A stretch of DNA of 64,000 bases from Bacteroidales bacterium (GTDB lineage Bacteria > Bacteroidota > Bacteroidia > Bacteroidales > P3): NCBI GenBank assembly GCA_017962615.1, contig JAGCUZ010000028.1, forward strand, positions 58,670 to 122,669, in the 5' to 3' direction. The notes beneath the pieces were generated by a model. That model did not search any database. It worked only from the letters and a program-made list of their open reading frames with translations, and had not been told where the DNA came from. Shown piece after piece: positions 51,608 through 60,451 of this stretch (position 1 is the first letter of the stretch; each line of letters opens with the position of its first letter). The translations under genes were made by a program, and so were the position numbers.

Positions 51608-52326
51608 ACGTATCTGGCTGCTTTGGTTAGTGTCTCGGGCTTGCCCACGTCGAGCCATCGGGCGGCGTCGTGCAGGTACGGTGCAACGGTGTGTTGCGCG
51701 GCTGCCTTCAGGAACTCTGGCACGACAGGGTAGGGGTGGTCGGCTTCGGGAAGCGCGGCGATAAATGCCGGTTCTATGATACCTATACCGCTGTAAGCAA
51801 GATATTTGTCTGCGTTTGCGTCTCGCCTGTCCTCCTTGCTCCAGCGGTATTCGTCGGTGGTGCGGTTTGTCCAGCCAACAAGCTGGTTGTCGTTGAATAT
51901 CAGCAGTCTCGAGGTTTCGCGTTCGCTCACCGCCAGTGTGGCTGTGGCGCGGCTCTCCCGGTGATGGGCAAGCATATCGCCAAAGTCTATATCCGACAGG
52001 ATATCAACGTTGTGCACAAGCACTGGCTCGTTGCTGTCGAATAGTGGTACGGCATGTTTCAGGGCTCCGCCGGTGTCGAGCAGCATCTCACGCTCGTCGG
52101 ATATCAAAACCTCTGCATCCCAGCTCTTTTGCTGCACGAACGATATTATCATGTCGGCAAAATGATGCACGTTGACAACTATGCGGCTTGCGCCCTGTCG
52201 TATCAGGTTGTTGATGTTGATTTCGAGCAGTGTCCTGCCTTCCACGGTGACCAGTGCCTTGGGTCGGTCGTTGGTCAGCGGGCGGAGCCTGGTGCCCAAT
52301 CCGGCTGCGAGTATAAAAGCCTGCAT
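51604..52326 (-). CDS. Sugar-1-phosphate nucleotidyltransferase (MurU-like)
   Basis: A 240-residue nucleotidyltransferase. The N-terminal signature is AFILAAGLGTRLRPLTNDRP (pyrophosphorylase loop with R and K), followed by NVDILSDIDFGDML for metal binding and VGWTNRTTDEYRWS. The size and signature resemble MurU, which makes UDP-MurNAc in peptidoglycan recycling; the usual kinase partner AmgK is not next to it here. The ATG at 52326 was chosen because the motif starts two residues later. The gene probably shares a transcript with the AddB-like gene. Confidence 0.8.
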   Translation of the reverse strand: MQAFILAAGLGTRLRPLTNDRPKALVTVEGRTLLEININNLIRQGASRIVVNVHHFADMIISFVQQKSWDAEVLISDEREMLLDTGGALKHAVPLFDSNEPVLVHNVDILSDIDFGDMLAHHRESRATATLAVSERETSRLLIFNDNQLVGWTNRTTDEYRWSKEDRRDANADKYLAYSGIGIIEPAFIAALPEADHPYPVVPEFLKAAAQHTVAPYLHDAARWLDVGKPETLTKAARYV

Positions 52327-52456
52327 GGTTGTATGTTTTATTATGGTTTTTGCAATGAAATGTTTTGCCAAATCAATCTTTGTGTACACTCAATTATCAT
52401 GGAATCATGATGTTCTTCGTATGGCAGTCCCCTCAGCAAAGTCCCGTTCCACATTG

Positions 52457-52464
52457 CAAAGATA
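52457..52464 (-). promoter_or_regulatory. -7 box of the nucleotidyltransferase-AddB unit
   Basis: TATCTTTG on the minus strand, with a TTG 18 bases upstream. Confidence 0.55.
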
Positions 52465-52537
52465 CAAAAACAATTCAAGACTCAAGAAACTTTTTCTCCC
52501 CACCCCACAACGCTCAAGATCTCTTCCACCCCGCCTC

Positions 52538-52632
52538 CGTTTCTCATCCGATCTGTACCCGTTTCTCATTTGATCTGTACCCGTTTCTCATTTGACCTGT
52601 CTCCGTTTTGCTTTTGACACGTACCCGTTTCG
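52538..52632. repeat. 22-bp tandem repeat, about four copies
   Basis: Units start at 52538, 52560, 52582 and 52604 (consensus CGTTTCTCATTTGATCTGTACC), the last being degraded; a fifth partial unit begins at 52626. Confidence 0.8.
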
Positions 52633-52711
52633 TTTTTTTCCGCTCTCTGTATACTCCGTTTTCACCTCTCCAAACCTACCCTAATTAGTGCTTGATATAG
52701 ACTACATAAAG

Positions 52712-52787
52712 AGTTGATAAGGAGTTGATCTGACCAACTCTTTATCAACTATATACTTACGCTTTGCGTTCTATATACCAAAATTGG
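52712..52787. repeat. Interspersed palindromic element, copy 3
   Basis: Imperfect arms 52712-52730 and 52732-52750 (GTTGATAAGGAGTTG paired with CAACTCTTTATCAAC, mismatches included). The right flank ATATACTTACGCTTTGCGTT and following CTATATACCAAAATTGG match the flanks of copies 1 and 2. Confidence 0.75.
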
Positions 52788-52986
52788 AATGTGACGCGAT
52801 TTTGTATGTATTTGTAATATGTTGTATTTTAGCGTGATATGCAATTTTGGCTAATTTTTGGCTTGACGGCGTTTTGCATCGATTTTATGATGTTTTTGGG
52901 TGGGTTCGGGACGGTGATATTTATGATGTGTTGTGTGTAGATGGAAGTTTTTATGGAAAGGTGTCTGCGGTTTCTGTTTTTTTTCG

Positions 52987-52994
52987 TAACTTTG
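52987..52994 (+). promoter_or_regulatory. -7 box of the polysaccharide operon
   Basis: TAACTTTG, 145 bases before the Wza-like start. No TTTG at the right -33 spacing. Confidence 0.5.
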
Positions 52995-53138
52995 CATCGC
53001 AAACAGCACCGTTGTTTGTGCCGGAAACCGTTGAATGTTCATGATTCACAGGATGATGGGCTAATGTCGGTGATTTTGCATTTATATTATAGTACCCGCA
53101 TATTAAATAAAGATTCATAGAAAACAGTGACAAAACTC

Positions 53139-53954
53139 ATGAGAATAAAGATTTTTTTTGTTGCAGTGTTTGCACTTCTGCTGGCCTCATCGTGCAAGAC
53201 GCCTGTTGATTTGGTTTATGTGAACGACGCGGTGCGCGATTCGGCCGTGGCGGTGCAGGGGCAAATCATGAAAGGCATCCAGGTAAACGACAACATCAGC
53301 ATCTATGTTGAGAGCGAGACGCCTGAGTCGACCGTGCAGTTTAATCAGGAAACCAACAAGATAGCCATGTCAAGCGGTGCGGTGATGAATCCTTCGAGCA
53401 ACACCGTGTCGGGCTATCTGGTGAATGCCGACGGCGACATTATCTTCCCCGTTCTGGGCAAGATTCACGTGGCGGGTCTTACGCACACCGAGTTGGCGTC
53501 GCTGATAGAGAACCGTTTGATTAAGGAAGGTCACATCAAGGACCCCGTCGTGACCGTGAAGCTCTTGAACTTCAGGGTGTGCGTGATCGGTGAGGTGACG
53601 AAGCCTGGCATGTTGCATGTCGACGGCGACCGCATGACGATCTTCGAGGCGTTGAGCAGCGTGGGCGATGTGACGATGTACGGCCAGCGCAAGAATGTCA
53701 CTGTTATCAGGGAGGAGAACGGCCAGAGAATTCTCGGTACGCTGGACCTCACGTCGCAGAACGTCTTTTCGTCGCCGTATTATTTTCTGCACCAGAACGA
53801 TGTGGTGTATGTGGAACCCAACAAGCGCAAGAAGAGGAACGCTGAACGCGACCCGATGATTATGACCTACATTTCGAGTGGCGTGTCGATTATATCGGTG
53901 CTCACATCGGTGTTCTACTATTACATTATGACCAAGTATTATTACAATAACTGA
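53139..53954 (+). CDS. Polysaccharide export lipoprotein, Wza-like
   Basis: A 271-residue outer-membrane polysaccharide export protein. The lipobox is ALLLASSCKT. The N-terminal Poly_export strand GIQVNDNISIYVESETPEST is followed by a SLBB-type segment (LVNADGDIIFPVLGKIHVAG) and a second one (GEVTKPGMLHVDGDRMTIFE). The last 25 residues are a hydrophobic helix (YISSGVSIISVLTSVFYYY), which could span the outer membrane as in Wza. It is 17 bases ahead of the Wzc-like gene. I chose the ATG at 53139; a GTG four codons upstream is possible. Confidence 0.9.
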   Translation: MRIKIFFVAVFALLLASSCKTPVDLVYVNDAVRDSAVAVQGQIMKGIQVNDNISIYVESETPESTVQFNQETNKIAMSSGAVMNPSSNTVSGYLVNADGDIIFPVLGKIHVAGLTHTELASLIENRLIKEGHIKDPVVTVKLLNFRVCVIGEVTKPGMLHVDGDRMTIFEALSSVGDVTMYGQRKNVTVIREENGQRILGTLDLTSQNVFSSPYYFLHQNDVVYVEPNKRKKRNAERDPMIMTYISSGVSIISVLTSVFYYYIMTKYYYNN

Positions 53955-53970
53955 TAACGAGTCAAGATAT

Positions 53971-56436
53971 ATGGAATCGAGTCAATTGAACAACCTGCAA
54001 CCTGTTAACCCGCAAGCCGGTAATACCAAAGAGGAGGAGTCGGGGATATCAATACGCGATATCGTCTTTATGGTAATCAGTAACTGGTACTGGTTTGCCA
54101 TATCGGTGTTTTTGTGTCTGGTGGTGTCGGCGTTCGTGTATAAGTCGAGACCGAAGACCTACTCGGCGCAGGCCACTATTATGGTGCGCGACGAGGGCAA
54201 CAAGATGCGGTATAACTCCAAGAATGTTGACAACATCATCAACAGCATGGGTATTGAAAACAGCGGGCTGTCGCTCGAGAACGAGATATATCTGATTAAG
54301 TCGTCGCCCATGATGCTCAACGTGGTGGAGGAACTGGGACTGAACACGACGTGCGTAAGGAACGACTTGTTCCACAAGGTGTCGTACTACAAGGATGCGC
54401 CGCTGAAGCTTTATATGTACAACCTTGACGTGAAGCACGACCCGACGCTGACGGTGGAGGTGACGCCGCTGGGCGGTAACCGCTACAAATACCGCATACC
54501 GCAGGGCAGGCACTACAGCGAATACAAGGAGGCCAGCTACAACGAGATTGTGTCGCTGTCGAAGAATGTGTCGTTCGCCGTGGACAAGACCCGTTTCCTC
54601 GACAAGAGGAGCGAGGGAGTTGCGTATACGCTGACAAGGACTCCGGCACGCAATATGGCGCGGGCGCTGAAAGGGCGCCTGAACGTGGCGCGTGCGGACA
54701 AGCTTGCGTCGATCATCACCATCGGCTACACGGACGCCAACCCCATGCGGGCCATAGAGGTGGTGGACACCTTGATAGAGGCGTATAACGAAGACGTGGT
54801 GCGCGACAAGAATCTGGTGGCGCAGAAGACCGAGGCATTTATCGAAGACCGTATAGCCCTTATATCGGGCGAGCTGAACGAGGTGGACAACCAGGTGACG
54901 CGCCTGCAGACCGAGGCCGGTGTTACGGACTTTGGAACGGCGGGCGGAACGCTGATGACGGCGGGCGCAAGGTACAACGACGAGGTGGTGGCGATGCAGA
55001 TGGAGCTGACGCTGATAGAGTACCTGAAGAGTTACCTTGAGGACCCTGTAAACAAGGACGAGCTGATTCCGGCCAACGTGGCGGTGAGCGACGCCTCGAT
55101 ACAGGCGTTGATAGCCACTTACAACCAGCAACTTCTGACCTACAACAAACTGAAGAAAACCGCAGGCCTCAACAACCCGACCCTCAAGAACCAGGAGGAG
55201 CAGCTGAACGCCACGCGCAAGGTAATCACGGAATCGGTGAACAACCTGGTGAAATCGGCCAACGCGAGGCTGCGTTCGGCTCGCGGTCAAGAGATGAAGA
55301 CTCAGCGCCAGATTACCGACATGCCCACGCAGGCCAAGGCGGTGAACGAGATAGCACGTCAGCAGAAGATTAAAGAGGAACTGTACCTGTACCTGCTGAG
55401 CAAGCGCGAGGAGAACGCCATGAACCTGGCCGTGACGGTAGCCAACGCCAAGGTGGTGGAAAGCTCGCAGATGAGCGGCATGGGCCCGAGGCTGATGATG
55501 TTCGTGCTGGTGGGTCTGGCCGTGGGCGTGGCTCTGCCGGCGGTGGTCATATTCCTGGTAGGATTCTTCAACACCAAGTTGCGCTCGAAGGTAGATGTGG
55601 AGAAGGCTCTCACCATACCGGTGCTGGGCGAGATACCGCAGAAACCCAAGGGCAGGGAGGAGGACGACGTTATCGTCACCTCGAACGGCACGGACCTGGT
55701 GACCGAGGCTTTCAGAATATTGCATTCGAACATTCCGTTCTTCATAACCGACCCGTCGCAGAAGGTGATACAGACGGTGTCGACCATACCTGGCGAGGGT
55801 AAGTCGTACACGGCGCTGAACCTGGCACTGTCGCTGGCATATATGGGCAAGAAGACCATACTGGTTGACATGGACTTGCGCCGCCGCGGACTGTCGAAGG
55901 TGATAGACCGCCACAACCATAACGGACTGATCAATTACTTCCTGTCGAAGGTGGAGAGCGTGGACGATGTAATAACGCACAGCGACTCGTCGCCCAACCT
56001 CGACTACATAGTGTGCGAGAAGACTCCGCCCAACGCCACGCAGCTGCTGCTGACCGACAAGCTGGAGGAATTCACCAATTTGCTGAAGGAGCGTTATGAC
56101 TACCTTATCTTCGACTCGACGCCGGCGCAGATAGTGGCCGACGCGGCGGTGATAAACAGGATTGCCGACCTGACGCTGTACGTGATGCGTATTGGCGTGC
56201 TTAACAAGGCGGCGTTCCCGTTCATTCAGGAACTGTACGACAAGAAGAAGTTCAAGAACATGGCTATAGTGCTGACCGACACGCCGCTTATAACCAAACG
56301 CTACGGCGGATACGGCTACGGATACGGCTATGGATACGGTTATGGCTACGGCTACGGTTACGGCTATGGATATGGCTACGGTTACGGCTACGGCTATGGT
56401 GCGACGGAGAGCTCGGAAAGAAGCGACAAAAATTAA
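53971..56436 (+). CDS. Wzc-like polysaccharide co-polymerase / tyrosine kinase with poly-(Tyr-Gly) tail
   Basis: An 821-residue inner membrane protein controlling polysaccharide length and export. The N-terminal Wzz domain spans about residues 25-330 with the first helix WYWFAISVFLCLVVSAFVY, a coiled-coil region follows, and a second helix (LMMFVLVGLAVGVALPAVVIF) precedes the BY-kinase domain. Walker A is PGEGKSYTALNL, Walker A' is TILVDMDLRRRG, Walker B is YDYLIFDSTP. The tail after TKR is YGG followed by 15 Tyr-Gly pairs, then a polar end. Tyrosine-rich tails are the autophosphorylation site of BY-kinases, but a pure dipeptide array is exceptional. Confidence 0.93.
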   Translation: MESSQLNNLQPVNPQAGNTKEEESGISIRDIVFMVISNWYWFAISVFLCLVVSAFVYKSRPKTYSAQATIMVRDEGNKMRYNSKNVDNIINSMGIENSGLSLENEIYLIKSSPMMLNVVEELGLNTTCVRNDLFHKVSYYKDAPLKLYMYNLDVKHDPTLTVEVTPLGGNRYKYRIPQGRHYSEYKEASYNEIVSLSKNVSFAVDKTRFLDKRSEGVAYTLTRTPARNMARALKGRLNVARADKLASIITIGYTDANPMRAIEVVDTLIEAYNEDVVRDKNLVAQKTEAFIEDRIALISGELNEVDNQVTRLQTEAGVTDFGTAGGTLMTAGARYNDEVVAMQMELTLIEYLKSYLEDPVNKDELIPANVAVSDASIQALIATYNQQLLTYNKLKKTAGLNNPTLKNQEEQLNATRKVITESVNNLVKSANARLRSARGQEMKTQRQITDMPTQAKAVNEIARQQKIKEELYLYLLSKREENAMNLAVTVANAKVVESSQMSGMGPRLMMFVLVGLAVGVALPAVVIFLVGFFNTKLRSKVDVEKALTIPVLGEIPQKPKGREEDDVIVTSNGTDLVTEAFRILHSNIPFFITDPSQKVIQTVSTIPGEGKSYTALNLALSLAYMGKKTILVDMDLRRRGLSKVIDRHNHNGLINYFLSKVESVDDVITHSDSSPNLDYIVCEKTPPNATQLLLTDKLEEFTNLLKERYDYLIFDSTPAQIVADAAVINRIADLTLYVMRIGVLNKAAFPFIQELYDKKKFKNMAIVLTDTPLITKRYGGYGYGYGYGYGYGYGYGYGYGYGYGYGYGYGATESSERSDKN
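56311..56400 (+). repeat. Tyr-Gly repeat encoded by a 6-bp tandem array
   Basis: Fifteen consecutive TAY-GGN pairs with mixed codons (TAC/TAT and GGC/GGA/GGT), so the protein repeat is kept while the DNA is not a perfect microsatellite. Confidence 0.9.
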
Positions 56437-56458
56437 ACACATCAACCAAAGATAACAC

Positions 56459-57343
56459 ATGAAAGGTATTGTTTTGGCAGGCGGTTCGGGTACGAGGCTG
56501 TACCCCATAACCAAAGGCGTTAGCAAACAGCTGCTGCCGATATACGACAAGCCGATGATATACTACCCCATCAGCGTGCTGATGCTGGCGGGTATCCGAG
56601 ATATACTTATAATATCAACGCCCCACGACCTGCCGGGGTTCAAGCGTCTGCTTGGCGACGGCAGCGACTTCGGCGTCAACTTCTCGTATGCGGAACAGCC
56701 GTCGCCCGACGGTCTGGCTCAGGCCTTCATCATTGGCGAGGAGTTTGTTGGCGACGATTCGGTGTGCCTTGTTCTTGGCGACAACATCTTTCAGGGCAAC
56801 GGCTTCAGCAAGATGCTGCACGAGGCGGTACGTGCCGCCGAGGAGGAGAGCAAGGCCACGGTGTTCGGCTACTGGGTGGCCGACCCCGAGCGCTACGGCG
56901 TTGCCGAGTTTGACAAGAGCGGCAAGGTGCTCAGCATAGAGGAGAAACCGCAGGAGCCCAAGAGCAACTACGCCGTGGTGGGACTGTATTTTTATCCCAA
57001 CAAAGTGGTCAAGGTGGCCAAGGAGATAAAGCCTTCGGCTCGCGGCGAGCTGGAGATTACCTCGGTGAACCAGTCGTTCCTCGCCGCCGGCGAGCTGATG
57101 GTGCAGCTGCTGGGACGCGGCTTTGCATGGCTCGACACTGGTACGCACGACTCGCTGGCCGAGGCCTCGACCTTTATAGAGGTGCTGGAGAAGCGTCAGG
57201 GCCTCAAGGTGGCGTGCCTGGAAGGCATAGCCTACCGTAAGGGCTGGATTGGCGACGACGACCTGCGCCGCATTGCTCAGCCGATGATTAAGAACCAGTA
57301 CGGGCAGTACCTGCTAAACCTGATAAACGAGAAGCGCAGATGA
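56459..57343 (+). CDS. rfbA: Glucose-1-phosphate thymidylyltransferase
   Basis: First step of dTDP-L-rhamnose synthesis: glucose 1-phosphate and dTTP give dTDP-glucose. 294 aa, normal length. The opening [20 protein letters not shown], followed by [15 protein letters not shown], is diagnostic, with [12 protein letters not shown] for metal binding and [10 protein letters not shown] further on. It overlaps rfbC by four bases (ATGA). Confidence 0.97.
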   Translation: MKGIVLAGGSGTRLYPITKGVSKQLLPIYDKPMIYYPISVLMLAGIRDILIISTPHDLPGFKRLLGDGSDFGVNFSYAEQPSPDGLAQAFIIGEEFVGDDSVCLVLGDNIFQGNGFSKMLHEAVRAAEEESKATVFGYWVADPERYGVAEFDKSGKVLSIEEKPQEPKSNYAVVGLYFYPNKVVKVAKEIKPSARGELEITSVNQSFLAAGELMVQLLGRGFAWLDTGTHDSLAEASTFIEVLEKRQGLKVACLEGIAYRKGWIGDDDLRRIAQPMIKNQYGQYLLNLINEKRR

Positions 57344-57897
57344 ATATAGTGAAGACCGACATAGAGGGTGTGTTCATAGTTGAGCCGAGAGTGTTCGGCG
57401 ACGCACGCGGCTACTTCTTTGAGAGTTACAACGCACGCGAGTTCAAGGAGAAAACTGGTGTGGACGTGGTGTTTGTGCAGGATAATGAGTCGATGTCGTC
57501 GTACGGCGTGCTGCGTGGATTGCACTTCCAGAATCCTCCGTATACGCAAAGTAAGCTGGTGAGGGTTGTGAAGGGCAGAGTGCTGGACGTGGCCGTTGAC
57601 ATACGCAAAGGGTCGCCTACCTACGGCCGCCACGTGGCGGTGGAGCTGTCGGAGGAGAACCACAGGCAGTTTTTCATTCCCAAGGGATTTGCCCATGGCT
57701 TTTCGGTGCTGAGCGAGACAGCTGTGTTCCAGTATAAATGTGACGAGTTCTATGCTCCGCAGAGCGAAGGAGCGTTGATGTGGAACGACCCCGACTTGGC
57801 GATAGACTGGCGCATACCTGGCGAGAAGGTGCTGCTGTCGGAGAAAGACCGCAACCATCCGAGGCTTAAAGAGTTTGACAGTCCGTTTGTATTTTAG
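57340..57897 (+). CDS. rfbC: dTDP-4-dehydrorhamnose 3,5-epimerase
   Basis: A 185-residue cupin that epimerises dTDP-4-keto-6-deoxyglucose. Key parts: [32 protein letters not shown] (catalytic His), [20 protein letters not shown] and [20 protein letters not shown] (Tyr/Lys). It overlaps rfbA. A small 9-bp repeat begins at its stop codon. Confidence 0.96.
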   Translation: MNIVKTDIEGVFIVEPRVFGDARGYFFESYNAREFKEKTGVDVVFVQDNESMSSYGVLRGLHFQNPPYTQSKLVRVVKGRVLDVAVDIRKGSPTYGRHVAVELSEENHRQFFIPKGFAHGFSVLSETAVFQYKCDEFYAPQSEGALMWNDPDLAIDWRIPGEKVLLSEKDRNHPRLKEFDSPFVF

Positions 57898-57941
57898 ATA
57901 GAAAGGATAGAAGCGATAGAGATGATAGATGTGATAGAGGC
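57897..57941 (+). repeat. Five tandem GATAGANNN units
   Basis: GATAGAAAG, GATAGAAGC, GATAGAGAT, GATAGATGT, GATAGAGGC: 9-base period, starting at the last base of the rfbC stop codon. Confidence 0.8.
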
Positions 57942-57992
57942 TGGCGCGGACAACATATCCTCATATCAACTTTAAACGTATCAACATAAATT

Positions 57993-58886
57993 ATGAATAT
58001 ACTGGTAACAGGGGTGAAGGGTCAGTTGGGCAGTCACATGCGGCTGCTCGGACCGCTGTCGCGTCACCGTTATCTGTTCACCGACGTAGAGGAACTTGAT
58101 ATCACCGACCGTGACGCGGTGAACGGCTTCGTGGAGCGGAACAGTGTGGACTGCATAGTCAACTGCGCGGCCTATACCAACGTGGAACTGGCCGAGGACG
58201 AGGAGTCGAAGGCCCTAAGGATAAACGCTGGCGCGGTGCGCATCCTTGCCGATGCGATGCGTGAGCGTGGCGGGTGGCTGTTCCATGTGTCGACCGATTA
58301 TGTGTTTGGCGGCGACAAATACAACACGCCCTGCGGCGAGGAACTGCCTACGAATCCTGTAGGAGCCTACGGACGTACCAAGCTTGCCGGCGAGGAGGAA
58401 ATCAAGGCCTCGGGCTGCCACTACGTAATCATACGCACGGCGTGGCTGTATAGCGAGTACGGCAAGAATTTTGTCAAGACCATGCTGACGCTCACCGGCA
58501 GCAAGCCTATGCTGAACGTGGTGTACGACCAGGTGGGCTCGCCTACCTATGCTGGCGACCTTGCCCGCGCCATGTTCCAGATAATAGAAGACGGCAGGTA
58601 CGAAGGCAACGACGGCATATACAACTACAGCAACGAGGGCGTGTGTAGCTGGTACGACCTGACGAAAGAGATTACGCGCCAGAGCGGCAACGCACAGTGC
58701 AACGTGCAGCCCTGCCGCAGCAGCGAGTTTCCGAGCAAGGTGACGCGTCCAAGCTATTCGGTGCTCGATAAATCGAAGATAAAACGAGTGTTCGGCGTGG
58801 CTGTCCCTTATTGGGTGGACAGCCTGCAAGAGTGTATCGACAATATCCAAACCTGCGCTGAAGGCGGGTGCGGTGACGGTCGTTAG
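57993..58886 (+). CDS. rfbD: dTDP-4-dehydrorhamnose reductase
   Basis: A 297-residue NAD(P)H-dependent reductase, the last step to dTDP-L-rhamnose. N-terminal Rossmann motif LVTGVKGQLGSHM, NCAAYTNVELAEDE, catalytic STDYVFGGDK and YGRTKLAGEE (YxxxK), and TAWLYSEYGKNFVKTM. The second enzyme RfbB (4,6-dehydratase) is not in this window, so it must be encoded elsewhere or be replaced. Confidence 0.95.
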   Translation: MNILVTGVKGQLGSHMRLLGPLSRHRYLFTDVEELDITDRDAVNGFVERNSVDCIVNCAAYTNVELAEDEESKALRINAGAVRILADAMRERGGWLFHVSTDYVFGGDKYNTPCGEELPTNPVGAYGRTKLAGEEEIKASGCHYVIIRTAWLYSEYGKNFVKTMLTLTGSKPMLNVVYDQVGSPTYAGDLARAMFQIIEDGRYEGNDGIYNYSNEGVCSWYDLTKEITRQSGNAQCNVQPCRSSEFPSKVTRPSYSVLDKSKIKRVFGVAVPYWVDSLQECIDNIQTCAEGGCGDGR

Positions 58887-58907
58887 TATAACATTAATAG
58901 AGATTAA

Positions 58908-59873
58908 ATGAAGAACTTTGCATTGATAGGCGTGGGCGGATATATAGCCCCGCGACATCTGAAAGCTATAAAGGACACGGGCAACACGCTGCTCTCGGCC
59001 TACGACCGTTGCGACAGTGTAGGCATCATGGACAGTTATTTTCCCAATGCGGCTTTCTTTACCGAACAGGAACTGTTTGACCGCCATAACAGTAGACTCA
59101 AGGAACAGGGTAAGGCACTGGAATTTGTGTCGGTGTGCACACCTAACTATCTGCATGACGCGCACACGCGCTATGCGTTGCGCCTGGGGTGCGACGTGAT
59201 ATGCGAGAAGCCTGTGTCGTTGAACCCGTGGAACGTAGACGGTCTCGCAAAGATGGAAGAGGAGACCGGCCACAAGGTGTATACCATCCTGCAGCTGCGT
59301 CTGCACGAGTCGGTGATTGCGTTGAAGAAACGTATCGCCGAAGGTCCGAAGGACAAGATACACGACGTAGACCTCACCTATATCACGTCGAGGGGCAACT
59401 GGTACTACACCTCGTGGAAGGGCGACGTGCACAAGAGTGGCTGCGTGGCAACCAACATAGGCGTGCATTTCTACGACATGCTGAGCTGGATATTCGGCGA
59501 CGTGAAGAGCAACATAGTGCATGTGGCGAGCCACGACAGGGTTGCCGGCTATCTGGAGTTCGAGAAGGCGCGAGTGCGCTATTTCCTGAGCATCAACGCC
59601 GACACGCTGCCTCCCGAGGCGGTGAAGGCTGGAGCCCGCACCTACCGCACTATAATGGTGGACGGTGAGGAATTTGAGTTCAGCACCGGCTTCACAGAGC
59701 TGCACACCAGATGCTACGAGAAGATTCTTGCCGGCGAAGGCTTCCGCGTGAGCGAGGCAAGAAACAGTATACAGATAGTTCACGACATCCGCAACGCGCA
59801 GCCCGTAGGCCTCAGAGGCGACTATCACCCATTGGCAAGGCTGCCCTTGTCGCAACACCCCTTCGGATGGTAA
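58908..59873 (+). CDS. Gfo/Idh/MocA oxidoreductase, WbpB/WlbA-like
   Basis: A 321-residue NAD-dependent dehydrogenase: [20 protein letters not shown], then [20 protein letters not shown] and [16 protein letters not shown] (the EKP motif, with Lys as catalytic residue). This variant with an early Gly-Tyr-Ile-Ala-Pro-Arg-His segment is characteristic of WbpB/WlbA, which oxidises UDP-GlcNAcA at C3 for UDP-diacetamido-uronic acids. WbpD- and WbpE-like genes follow directly, which supports the pathway. Confidence 0.85.
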   Translation: MKNFALIGVGGYIAPRHLKAIKDTGNTLLSAYDRCDSVGIMDSYFPNAAFFTEQELFDRHNSRLKEQGKALEFVSVCTPNYLHDAHTRYALRLGCDVICEKPVSLNPWNVDGLAKMEEETGHKVYTILQLRLHESVIALKKRIAEGPKDKIHDVDLTYITSRGNWYYTSWKGDVHKSGCVATNIGVHFYDMLSWIFGDVKSNIVHVASHDRVAGYLEFEKARVRYFLSINADTLPPEAVKAGARTYRTIMVDGEEFEFSTGFTELHTRCYEKILAGEGFRVSEARNSIQIVHDIRNAQPVGLRGDYHPLARLPLSQHPFGW

Positions 59874-60451
59874 ACACATATTTCATACACGAAAGTAGCT
59901 ATGTCGATGACGACGTGGTCATCGGCGAGGGCACCAAGGTGTGGCATTTTTGCCATATACAGAAAGGTGCAAGGATAGGCGAGCGCTGCTCGTTGGGGCA
60001 GAACGTCAACGTGGGTAACAACGTGAAGGTAGGCAACGGCGTGCGCATACAGAACAATGTGTCGCTGTACGAGGGTGTGGAGCTGGAGGACAATGTGTTC
60101 TGCGGTCCCAGTTGCGTCTTCACCAACGTGGTGACTCCACGTGCGCACTTCCCGGTGCACGGCGTGTATGCCCGTACCTTGATAAAAGAGGGTGCCTCGC
60201 TGGGAGCCAACTGCACGGTGGTTTGCGGCCACACAGTGGGTCGGTCGGCGCTGATAGCCGCCGGTGCCGTGGTTACGCACGACGTGCCCGACTACGCGTT
60301 GATGGCCGGAGTGCCGGCCCGAAGGATAGGGTGGGTGTGCGCATGCGGGCACAAACTCGATGACACGTTGGCCTGCAGTTGCGGTCGTAAGTATAAACTT
60401 GATAAAGAATCATGCAGTTTAGAGATCTTGGAAGACAGTATACCCGACTGA
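59867..60451 (+). CDS. Left-handed beta-helix N-acetyltransferase, WbpD/WlbB-like
   Basis: A 194-residue hexapeptide-repeat acetyltransferase ([69 protein letters not shown]). It fits WbpD/WlbB, which acetylates the 3-amino group of UDP-2-acetamido-3-amino-glucuronic acid. Four late cysteines (CACGHK and CSCGRK) form a possible zinc knuckle, also seen in longer family members. Start: ATG in ATGGTAA overlapping the oxidoreductase stop. The 3' end overlaps the aminotransferase gene by 40 bases. Confidence 0.83.
   Translation: MVNTYFIHESSYVDDDVVIGEGTKVWHFCHIQKGARIGERCSLGQNVNVGNNVKVGNGVRIQNNVSLYEGVELEDNVFCGPSCVFTNVVTPRAHFPVHGVYARTLIKEGASLGANCTVVCGHTVGRSALIAAGAVVTHDVPDYALMAGVPARRIGWVCACGHKLDDTLACSCGRKYKLDKESCSLEILEDSIPD

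Larger units (their letters stand above)
52327..53138. other. Intergenic interval of about 800 bp
   Basis: Between the divergent nucleotidyltransferase and Wza genes. It holds the nucleotidyltransferase promoter box, a 22-bp tandem repeat, palindrome copy 3 and the Wza promoter box. No gene seen. Confidence 0.7.

Noticed and set aside
52538-52632. CRISPR-like short repeats
   Set aside because: 22-bp units follow each other directly without spacers.
54049-56550. Open frame of 833 codons on the minus strand
   Set aside because: Antisense to the Wzc-like gene; its Val/Ala/Ile-rich N-terminus is merely the complement of the Tyr-Gly repeat.
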